NCBI GenBank assembly: GCA_020635035.1
Contig: JACKAO010000007.1
Coordinates: 260,108-324,107, forward strand
Length of the DNA: 64,000 bases
Source: Calditrichia bacterium
GTDB lineage: Bacteria > Calditrichota > Calditrichia > Calditrichales > J004
Reading direction: 5' to 3'
Of the stretch, positions 1-10,800 are shown one piece after another. The first letter of the stretch is position 1; each line of letters begins with the position of its first letter. The translations under genes were made by a program, and so were the position numbers. The notes beneath the pieces were generated by a model. That model did no database searches, was not told the DNA's origin, and saw nothing but the letters and a program-made list of their open reading frames with translations.

Positions 1-1
1 G

Positions 2-604
2 GCAAACAAAGGAGCTGATGACCAGTACGGTGCCGAAGGAAGGATTACAATTGCACACAAACTCGATGGAATCCTTCAGGAGTCACTTTCCATCTCGAAC
101 TCGCAGTATCTTGGTAAAAGTGTTTTTGCCGGTACAGATACAAAGACATCCAACCCCTTTTTGTATGGCAGCGGTGTAGTCTCATATATTGGCAATAATG
201 AAACAATGTCGCGTTCTTATTCCGAAGGCATAAGTTTAGATATTAATGTTAGCGGTCAGCAACTTATGGATACGGGATTATTTGAATCATTAACTAATTT
301 GCTTGATGGATTAAATAATAATGACTCAACTGTCATTGGCACTGAGCTCGGGAATCTGCAAACAGCATCTGATAAAGTTCTGGCACTTACCACAGAACTG
401 GGTGCCAGACAAAAAACGGCAGCGCTTATACAAACACGATTGGAACAGTCATCAATTGATTTAAATACTTTTTTGGGTGAAGTACGCGATGCAAATCTGG
501 ATGAAGAAATTGTTCGTTATAAAACAGAAGAACTTGCTTATCAGGCAGCTTTGCAGGCAACATCCAACTCGCTTAAACTGAATATAATGCAATACCTGGC
601 ATAA
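2..604 (+). CDS. flgL: Flagellar hook-associated protein 3 (FlgL), 5' end cut off by the window
   Basis: This is the C-terminal 200 residues of the hook-filament junction protein FlgL, which links the flagellar hook to the filament outside the cell. The reading frame is open from base 2, so the start lies outside the window. A VFAGTDT stretch followed by PF is typical of FlgL. The C-terminal helix (TEELAYQAALQATSNSLKLN) is the hydrophobic heptad region that packs into the D0 core in flagellin-like proteins. Flagellin itself is the main alternative, but the LGARQ segment before the terminal helix fits FlgL better. Its presence means that the organism probably makes flagella, and it heads a run of glycan genes. 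Confidence 0.85.
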   Translation, partial: ANKGADDQYGAEGRITIAHKLDGILQESLSISNSQYLGKSVFAGTDTKTSNPFLYGSGVVSYIGNNETMSRSYSEGISLDINVSGQQLMDTGLFESLTNLLDGLNNNDSTVIGTELGNLQTASDKVLALTTELGARQKTAALIQTRLEQSSIDLNTFLGEVRDANLDEEIVRYKTEELAYQAALQATSNSLKLNIMQYLA

Positions 605-644
605 TTATAAAAGTGTAAAAAGCCAGAATAAAAAGATGTAGAAC

Positions 645-1655
645 ATGTATGGAATAAATGAGATCGGTGGGTATTTTGAACTTGAATTACAGGCAGGGCA
701 GGAATACCATACACAGGCAATGCGCTTTAACTCAGGAAGAAATGCGCTTTGTTTTTACCTGATCAAAAATAAAATCAGGGATCTGTTTGTACCCTATTTT
801 ATTCCGGAAAGCCTCCTGGAAAATCTTAAGAAAATTAAAACAGATTTCCATTTTTATAATATCGATGAAAATTTCAGGCCATTACTTAAAGCCAGCAATG
901 TAAAATCTGCACACGTACTTTACGTCAATTATTTCGGTATCTGCGAAAACCATATAAAAGAAGCGGTTGAAAGGTATAGCAATGTTGTCGCCGATTATTC
1001 ACAGGCATTCTTTTCCAATCCCGAACCGGGAATTCCTACTTTTTATTCTCCCAGAAAATTTTTTGGCGTTGCTGATGGCGGATATTTGTATGCTCCCGGT
1101 TTAGACAATTCAACTTTAACCCGGGATAAATCAGCACAACGCTATATTTCCCGTCTGGTGCGACTGGATTCAGGTTATGAATCTGGAAATTTCATTTATC
1201 ACAATACAGAAGAGCTGATTGGCCGTGAAAAGATCCGCCAGATGTCGGCGCTTACTCAAAAGATTTTATCTTCGTTCCGGTATGACCAGGTCTGGGAAAA
1301 GCGGGAGAATAATTTCCGTTATATACATAACAAGCTGGCAGCGTATAATCTGCTGCAAATTGATTTACATAACATCCACGGTCCTATGGTTTATCCATTC
1401 CTTTCAGAAAATGAAAATATCGTAAATGTCCTTTATGATAAAAAGATTTTTGCCACACAATTCTGGCCCGAAGTATTGCGCAGGACAAAAGAAGGATCAT
1501 TTGAATACCGGTTATCTTCTTCCCTGGCAGGCTTGCCAATCGATCAGCGCTACGGATTCCGTGAGATGGATGTGATTGTTGATGCTGTTAAACAGGTTGC
1601 GGATAAACCCCGTACTCTTGTCCAGGTTAGCAATCTGGATGAGTCTGAAAACTGA
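645..1655 (+). CDS. DegT/DnrJ/EryC1/StrS-like PLP-dependent protein (degenerate sugar aminotransferase)
   Basis: The 336-residue protein resembles the sugar aminotransferase (DegT) fold without being a textbook member. ADYSQAF at about residue 116 sits where the family has its EDAAQA motif, whose Asp contacts the PLP ring. SPRKFFGVADGG places Lys138 where the family carries its PLP-binding lysine. Family members transfer amino groups to nucleotide-linked keto sugars. The N-terminal half is shorter and more divergent than usual, so activity is uncertain. It lies 40 bases after flgL and 228 before a giant glycan enzyme, which suggests a role in building an amino sugar for surface or flagellar glycan (inference). 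No strong ribosome binding site is visible before the chosen ATG. Confidence 0.55.
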   Translation: MYGINEIGGYFELELQAGQEYHTQAMRFNSGRNALCFYLIKNKIRDLFVPYFIPESLLENLKKIKTDFHFYNIDENFRPLLKASNVKSAHVLYVNYFGICENHIKEAVERYSNVVADYSQAFFSNPEPGIPTFYSPRKFFGVADGGYLYAPGLDNSTLTRDKSAQRYISRLVRLDSGYESGNFIYHNTEELIGREKIRQMSALTQKILSSFRYDQVWEKRENNFRYIHNKLAAYNLLQIDLHNIHGPMVYPFLSENENIVNVLYDKKIFATQFWPEVLRRTKEGSFEYRLSSSLAGLPIDQRYGFREMDVIVDAVKQVADKPRTLVQVSNLDESEN

Positions 1656-1789
1656 GCTGATTCTACAGGCAATATTTTCCCTACGTCAGAAACTCTTTCC
1701 CTTTAATTAACGAAATTTTCATCTCAGCTAAATTAAAGAGTACCTTTAATATATTGTTTTTATGTGGTTTAGATGTCATTTTTTGTACG

Positions 1790-1805
1790 TGGCATAATTC
1801 TTGTA
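1790..1805 (+). promoter_or_regulatory. Candidate sigma-54 promoter upstream of the giant glycan gene
   Basis: The sequence TGGCATAATTCTTGTA matches the sigma-54 -24/-12 pattern (TGGCAC-N5-TTGCA), with GG and the -12 dinucleotide at the right 10-base spacing. It deviates in having GT instead of GC at -12 and T instead of C after TGGCA. The start codon of the giant gene lies about 80 bases further on. Sigma-54 often controls flagellar genes, which fits flgL nearby. A single imperfect match could be chance. Confidence 0.35.
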
Positions 1806-1883
1806 AATCAAGGTTTGGCAAATAGTATCTGAGATGATTGGTCATTACTAATACTAAGAATACAAATCCTTAAAGGCAGAACA

Positions 1884-4800
1884 ATGACAAAAACAAAAAA
1901 TATAATAATTTCCGGAACTAATTTCTGGAACCCTGGTGATGATTTTGTTCGTGATGGGATAATCACAATTCTAAATGAAATGTTTCAGGGATATATTTTA
2001 AACTTCCATTTTTACAATTTTAACGCAGACTTTTTTCCGTATACGAAATTTTCAGGAATAAGCAACACAGTTCAGGCAGGTGACCTGGATCTGTATAAAA
2101 ACCATATCGACTATATTGTTATCGCGGGATTATCTGCCGGTGTAGAAATTAAGGATTTGTACAATTGGATTATTAAAAATGATCTGCAGGACCGGGTTTT
2201 TATGATCGGAGCGGGGTATGAAAATGATTATGTTGATAAATATATTTCTCAGGAGCCAGAAGCAACAATTTTCAGAAACGCAAAAGTAATAACAGGACGT
2301 ACTTTTAAACGGCCTAAATTTATTGATCAAAATAATCTTCAATACAATTACATAAATTGTCCTGCAATTTTATCGGTACCTGAAGTTAAGAGCATTCCGG
2401 CAAATAAAAAGATTGAAAAAATAGGGTTTTCTATTCAGTTGCCAAAAGGAATTGGTATTCTGAATCAGTTATGCAGCCCAGAAAACTATAATCTTACTTT
2501 GAGTATTTTGCAGAGTCTGATGAAAAACTACCAGGTTGAAGTGGTTGCACATCATAAAACTGAATATTTCTATTTTCTTGAGATGTTTAAAAATGTAAAT
2601 ATACCGGTGATATACTCTTCATATTACCAGGATCTACATAAAATATACCCGCGTTATGACCTAGTTATTACTACCAGATTACATTCCAGTTTATTTGCAA
2701 ATGGTTTTGGAATTCCAGGAATTATTATTAATGATACGGATCGACACACACACTGTCTTCAGGGGTTTCCGCATTCCGTGTGGGTTAATTCCATGGAAAA
2801 ATTTGAAAAAGAATTCAGCCGCATTTTAAATAAAGATCTTCAGAAAATAAGCAATGAAGCACACAATTTTAAGACAAATCTAAAAAACAAATATATTGAT
2901 ATTTTATCAGTACCCTTTGGTGTTAAAAAGATTCAACACAGCCAACACCGGCAGCCAGGTAAATTAAATCTTGGCTGCGGTTTTGATTACAGAGAAGGGT
3001 ATATCAATGTTGATGGCAATGCTAAACTTCCAAAAGTGGATCTTGTTCTGGATATAAAGCCAGGTGCGTTAAAAAAGGTTTTTAGTGAAAACTCATTAAC
3101 TGAGATTGTTGCTAAAGATTTTGTTGAACATCATTTTCATTGGGAAGCACGCGAACTTCTTGAAGAATTTCATACTATACTTGATGTCAACGGTAAAATA
3201 AATATAACTCTGCCAAATATTGAGATGATTCTCCAGGATACTGAAAAGCCAATCCATGAAAAGTTATTATGGTTGTACGGCGGTCAGGATATTGGCACTC
3301 CAACTGATAGCGATGAACAAAAAGCCATGCGCCGAAAATACTCAACCTACTATTGTCATAAATTTGGATGGACTAAAGACACTATTAAAAAAGAACTAAC
3401 TTCCATAGGCTATACAGATATTGTTATTTCTGATCAGGGCTGGAATATGAATGTGGTGGCTGCAAAAGCCACAACAAGTTCGGCAGATGTTTCGGGCAAA
3501 GAAAAGAATACATCAGAAATTGAATTTTTTAATTCTGAAAAGAAGGAGCAACTTCTCGTAATTGATAATGTAGCCGAGGGAATGACCGTTTTTGATGTCG
3601 GTGCAAATATCGGGAAATATACAAAACTATTCAGTCATATAGTCGGCACTAAGGGCAAAGTTTATGCATTTGAACCTTCAGCATTTGCATATAAAAAACT
3701 ATCTGAACTTCATGATACACAAAATTTATCTAATACTGAAATCATTAACAAAGCTGTCTATTCTGAAAATACATCGATCACTCTAAATGAATTTCCGGAA
3801 GAGTTTTGCTCATGGAACAGCATTGGTAAACCTGTAATGAAAAAACCACAAACCACTGATGAATATGTACCGATTGAAAATTCTGTGGAAGTTGAAGCCA
3901 TAACATTAGACAGTTTTTGTAAAGACAAAGATATTACATCGATTGATTATCTTAAACTCGATGTCGAAGGCGCTGAAATACATGCTCTTAAGGGTGCCGG
4001 GAATTTATTAAGAAATAAAGCAATAAAATACCTGCAATTTGAGGTATCCAAACAAATGCTTGAAGGTATGAATACAACAGCTAAAGCTGTTTTTGATTTC
4101 CTAGATAAATATGGTTATACATGCTATAAAATCACTGAAGATGGTGAGATTGGCGGCAAGGTGTCTGATTCGGATGAGTTTTACGAAAATTACATCGCCA
4201 TTCCTTTTAAAAAACAGGTTAAAGATCTGCCTGTACATTTCTTTACGATCGTACTTAATGGTCAACCCTTTATAGAAAATCAGATTCAGATCATGCAGGA
4301 ACTGCCGTTTAAGTGGCATTGGCATATCATGGAAGGTGTGGCTGAACTGAAGCATGATACATCATGGTCTTTATCTAATGGTGCTAAAATAACTGAAAGA
4401 ATGCATCAAAACGGGTTAAGTACGGATGGAACAAGCGCTTTTCTTGATAAAATTGCAAAAGATTATGCGGACCAGGTAACTGTTTATCGTAAAGATAAAG
4501 GCAGCTTCTGGGATGGAAAACTGGAAATGGTGAATGCACCATTGTCAAATATTAAAGAAGAGTCTTTATTATGGCAGTTAGATGTAGATGAGTTCTGGTA
4601 TCCATGGCAGATCAGTAGAGTTAGAGAAATGTTTGCAGATCAGCCGGATAAAAACGCTGCATATTTCTTCTGCCATTTTTTTGTCGGCGAAAATTTGATA
4701 ACTGGTACCAAAAATACCTATGGCAACAATACTGGGTATGAATGGCTCAGGGTATGGCGTTTTCATCCAGGCAATTATTTTTCTTCCCATGAACCGCCAA

Positions 4801-7800
4801 GACTAATGCATGAATCTGAGACGGGTCAAATTTTTGACAAAGCATCCCGTAATATATTCAGGCATGACGAGATGGAAGAGAACGGATTGGTTTTTGAACA
4901 CTATGCCTATTTCCTGGAAAAACAGTTACGATTTAAAGAAGATTATTATGGTTATGCAGATGCAGTAAAACACTGGAAGAACTTACAACAGGAAAAACAA
5001 TTTCCAGTATTTCTGAAAAATTATTTTCCCTGGGTAAAAGATGAAGCAAAAGTAATACCTGCAGACTATAAAGGTCTGCAAAGCATGTTAAAGAAACAAA
5101 AAGATCGATGGATTTTAGATAAGAAGAAATTAAAAAACACAAAGCAGGAAATCCATCCATTATCTTACCTTAATTCAAGAGATAATAAAAGAATTCTCTG
5201 GATTCGTGGAGATTCAATTGGTGATGCTGTTTTATCCATAGATGCCATAACAATCCTGAAAAAGAGATATAAAAATGTCACGGTAACAGTTGTTTGTCAG
5301 AATCATATAAAAGAAATATATGAAGAACATCCCGCTGTTGATGAAATAGTTGGGTTTGACAGGCAAAAACTGCTTAATGATAATACCTACCAGATGCAGG
5401 TTGTGAACGAACTCAGAAAACATAAAGCTTTTCTTGCTGTAAATGCAGTATTTTCACGCGATCTAGTTTCTGATTTTCTTACTTTAAACAGTGAAGCAGT
5501 TTTCACTTTAGGCTTTGAGGGTGACAATTGTAATCTTGATGAAAATCTGCGAAAACAGCACAATATACTATATAGCTTCCTTGTACCGGTAAGTAATTCA
5601 AACCTTAATGAATTAGAAAGAAATGCAGCTTTACTTAGTTTTATTACAAATAACGAAGAAACAATTAAGCCTAGGATCTTTTTCAACAAAGAAGATGAAA
5701 AGTTTGCTTCAGATTTCTTTGAAGACAACCAGTTGGATCCCCAAAAAGTAATCGTTTTATTTGCAGGTGCACAACATGATATAAAGGACTATGAAAAGTT
5801 TGGAGCTGTTCTTAATGAGATCTGCAAAAAGAATGATTATAGCGTATTGGCGTTGGGTGGTTCAAAAGAATATAACCTTAATCAAAAGAATTTAGATGCC
5901 ATTGAAAACAAATCCTATAATCTTTGCGGAAATACAACCTTACGCCAGGCATCAGCATTGGTCAGTCGTTGTTTGTTGGCAGTAGGGACTGATACAAGTA
6001 TTGGGCACATAGCTGCGGCTTTAAACATTCCCCAAGTAATAGTTTTAGGTGGTGGACACTATGGTCGTTTTATGCCCATTCATTCTTCAACAACTGTTGT
6101 AAGCCAGCCACTTGATTGTTATGGCTGTAACTGGCGTTGTAAGTTTGAATCTGCCAAATGTATCAAGGATATTTCTGTAATTTTATTAAGGCAAGCAATT
6201 GAAAATGTTCTGACTCAAAAATCCGATAAACCGACTATATATATTTCTAATGAAAAAGATAAGACCTACCTGGAAAAATACATCAATCAAGATACTGCCC
6301 AGGTTAGAGTTATTGAAATACCTGCTGAAAAAGAAATTGCAACAAAGAGCAGCGCTGCAGCCAGATTAGATTTATCTCAATACTACCAGCCCATTGCTGG
6401 GGATACGGAGAAGTTTATAGCTGTCAATCCGCAAAAATCTGCTGGTAATGTCTGTTCTTCTTTTCAGACCTTAAAAGATTATGATGTTCGTGATTTTGGT
6501 ATCGGATTGGATGCCATTCTTCAGATCATGGGCCATGTTGTAATCAATAAGTTTAAACAACAATGGAATGGCAAAAGTGATTTTTGGTTAAAAACAATTG
6601 TTCTGCCTGTAAAATGCCAATTGAGAAGTGCACAGGATAATTCATTGTTTAGTGAAAAGCGACCTTCTTTACCAGAAGATATTCATCCGCAATTTATTGA
6701 AAGTGACGAACGCCGGCATGATGTCCTTGAGTATGCTAAACAGTTGAAGAATGGCAAAGACCTGGGAATGCCGTTGTATATGTCAGGTCAGGTATTAAAT
6801 GAACTGATGTCAAAACCTGTAGCTGAAAAGAATGCTATCTATATGCTGGACGGTGCGCGTCGAATTAGTGCATCTGCTTTGGCTCATAAAGACGGCATTA
6901 ATATTCTGCTGATACTTCATGAAAATGAATATAAAGATCTCCTTCCTGAAGAAAAGCTTAGACAATTATCTCAAAAAATGAATTCACTTTCATGGTTTAA
7001 AAACTATCAGTCAATCTCGCTTATTGGCTTGCACGGAGAAAGATCTACAAGCCGGTTTTCGCTATTTGATGTCAATGTATTAAAAGACCAGACTGTTATG
7101 GATTTCGGCTGTAATATTGGCCAGGCTTCTTTGAAAGCAATACAGGCAGGTGCAAAAAAGGTTATTGGTGTGGAAGGAATGGCGGACACATTTAATCTTG
7201 CGAATGATATCAAAGAGATTGTTGGTTTTAGTAATCTTAACTATTTAAACGTGGATTTTAATGATCAGAATTTTGATGCTACTATTGATCAGACCTTTCC
7301 CGAAAAGACAGATTATTCATTTTTCTTCTCAGTTTATCGGACAAAGGAGCTGACACAACGTGAACGATTGTTCCAGTATATTATCGATAAAACAACAAAA
7401 GGTATTTTCTTTGAAGGTCACGCAGATCCAAAGATTGACAGTCTTGAATATTATGATTGGTTGTTTAATTCATTTGGCTTAAAGCATCAGTTTTTAGGAT
7501 ACAGCGAAGGCAATATACGCCCATTGTTTTTTATTCCATTACAAAATATATCAACCAATCAAACAAAAGACACTGATTATACTGCCCCATCATTAAATAT
7601 CAGCAACGAATTAATTGCTACGCCTGCTTCTGAGCATAAGTACATGGTTTCAGCGATTGTTTCAACATACAACAGTGAAAAATTTATTGAAGGTAAAATT
7701 AATGATCTGCTATCGCAGACAATTGCAGATAAGCTTGAAATAATAATTATTGACAGCAATTCTCAGCAAAATGAAAAATCAATTATTGAGAAATATCAGC

Positions 7801-10800
7801 AAAAGTTTAACAACATTAAATACCTGCGAACTGAGAATAGGGAAACAGTCTACCAGGCATGGAATCGCGGTATAAAAATGGCCAGCGGAAAATATCTGAC
7901 AAACTCCAATACGGATGACCGCTTAAGATCGGATGCTTTGCAAGTTATGGTAGACTATCTTGAAGCACATCCGGAAGAAGCTTTGGTTTATGCAGACTTT
8001 TACATTACCGGTTATGATAATCAAACTTTTGAAAAACACATCCGAACCGGCTACAGCATAAAACCTGATTTTAATCCGGATATTATGCTCCATGGCTGTC
8101 ATATGGGACCCCAACCTGTCTGGCGTAAATCAGTTCACGAAAAGATCGGGCTTTTCAATGAAGCACTGAAAGCAGCCGGTGATTACGAAATGTGGTGCAG
8201 AATGGTTGCTTCAGGTTACAAACTGAAACATCTGCAGGAGTTCCTGGGACTATATCTGCATAACGCATCTGGTATTGTAAACAGCAATCAAAATCTGGCT
8301 AACCAGGAAGCGCAAGCCGTACGTCTGCATTATAAAAATGCATTACCAGAGCCGGCACAGGATTTACCAACGGGATTTTATTATCAGCAACCTGTGCAAG
8401 CGGCAAAATATGTTAATATTTGTATGGTGACATATAACCGGCTTGAATTCACACAGGAAGCACTGCATTCAATCATGGTTTATACAAGATTCCCTTATGT
8501 TATTACAGTAGTAGACAATGCTAGTACTGATGGTACCAGGGAATTTTTAAATATGCTTAAGGAAAAAGGTGTAATTAAAAATCTTATTCTCCTTGATGAA
8601 AATGTGGGTGTTGCAAAAGCGTCTAATCTGGCCTGGATGCAGGAAATTGGTGCTGCATATTACATGAAATTTGATAATGATATCGTTATTCAGAAGACCG
8701 ATTGGTTAAAAAATATGGTTGATGTTGCCGATAATGTTTCAGATGTGGGTATGGTCGGCTATAACTTCGAGCCTGTGAGCTATCCGGTTTCTAACTTAAA
8801 TGGATTTAATGTAAGGATTAAGAAGCCAGGAAATCTTGGCGGTGCATGTGTTCTTATACCAAAATCAACAGAAAAATTATTGGGCTATTGGTGTGAAGAG
8901 TATGGTCTGTATAGTGAAGAAGATGCTGATTATGGTTATAGAATTGAGCTGAGTGCCTTATTGAATGTTTATATGGAAGATGAAAATATTGGTTTGCATT
9001 TGCCTGCCGGAAAAGCAGCAAGAATAGACCAGGATGATAATTACATTGCAAAAGATGGTTTAGAAGAAGAAGTCCATAAAGAATACAGACAATGGAAAGA
9101 CGAACAAAGAAATTTTGTCGTTGACGGTGGTTTGAGAGAGAAAAACTTTAAAGCATACAGGGAAAAGACTAAACCAACTTTTATGCCACCTTCATATTAC
9201 AATAAATACAATAAAAAGTACTCTAATGCTGATAAACAAAATCAATTGGGCATAATTACCGGTCCACCTAAAATTGGTTTTCTGTCAATTGATAAACATA
9301 ACCTTGCATGTCCATATCTAAGGTTACTCACTCCACTGAAGGCGTTGGACAACAAAGGACTGATTGAATATGTCTCACTGGATTTAGATTCCGAAATGGA
9401 AATTACAGTAAAGAAACTATGCTCTGTTGATATCTTAATAATTCAGCGAAATGTTCCAGGCTTATTACCTTATGAAAAACTTGATGGATTACTCAGTACA
9501 CAACTGGTTAAACCAAAAATTGTTTTTGAATTTGATGATGCTTTTGGTCATGTCTATAAAAGCCATATCGCATATGATTTTTATCAGCAAATGATACCTA
9601 CATTTAAGAAGTATATAGAAAATGCAGATCTTATTACTGTTTCTACAGAAAAGTTAAAAAAATATTATGCTGAAGATAAAAATTGTATTGTTCTGCCAAA
9701 TACACTTGATGAAGGTTTATGGCATTTTAGAGACAAGGCAAAAAGTAAAAATGATAAAATAAAAATATTATTCTCGGGTACAATTACGCATGAGAGTGAT
9801 CTGAAAGTTATAAAGGAACCTTTAAAACGAATTTTAAAAGAATACAAAAATGAAGTTGAATTGTATTTCTGGGGTGATGGAATTCCTGAGTTTACAAAAC
9901 ACAGAAATGTAAAACTGCTGAGCCAGTTTAATCCTGACTATATAGGTTATGCAAAATACCTGCAACAATTAGACATGGATTTTGCTATTGTGCCCTTGGT
10001 TGATAATGCTTTTAATAATGCAAAATCAAACATTAAGTGGCTGGAATATTCAGCTTGTGAAATACCTGGTATATTTTCAAATGTCGGAGAATACAATCTC
10101 CATATAAAGGATAAAGAAACCGGTTTATTAGTTAAAAACACAGTAAATGAATGGTATCGCGCTATAAAATGGATGATTCAGAATCCCGAAAAAAGAATTA
10201 ATATCGCTAAAACCGCCAAAGCGCAGGTAAAAGAAAATTATATAGTACAAAGAAATGCAGAAAAATGGATTGAAGCCTATAAAACAATTCTAAATCCGGG
10301 TGATTCTGAAGCTGTTGAAAAACAGGAAAAACCAGCAGTATCCATTATCATTCCTGTATTCAACAAGATTGAATACACAAAAAAATGTATAGAAACCATT
10401 TTAAAGAATACAAATGAAGGTTTTGAAGTTCTTGTCGTTGACAACGGTTCTAATGATGGTACCGAAGAATATTTCGCTGAAATAACCAAATCAGAAAATC
10501 GCATCAGGTATATAAAAAATCCGGAGAATCTGGGTTTTGCAGCAGCAAATAATATTGCAGCTCTTAAGGCAAAGGGAGAATATCTTGTATTTTTGAATAA
10601 TGACACTGAAGTTCAGACGGGATGGCTGGAGAACATGCTTAAAGTTGCCCAAAATGATGAAAAGGTTGGGGCAGTTGGCTGCAAATTATTATATCCTGAT
10701 TTAAGCATACAGCATGCCGGTGTTGTGATTGTTGATAATCAAATACAGAATGATCCTTTACAGGCTCAAAATATTTTTGTCGGCGAAAAACGCGATGCAA

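Noticed and set aside
161..604. A flagellar frame starting at 161
   Set aside because: The frame is open to base 2 and reads FlgL sequence there, so 161 is an internal TTG codon and the gene is cut by the window edge.
1690..1735. Inverted ACTCTTT/AAAGAGT arms in the gap before the giant gene
   Set aside because: Seven-base AT-rich arms with a long spacer and no T run; likely chance.
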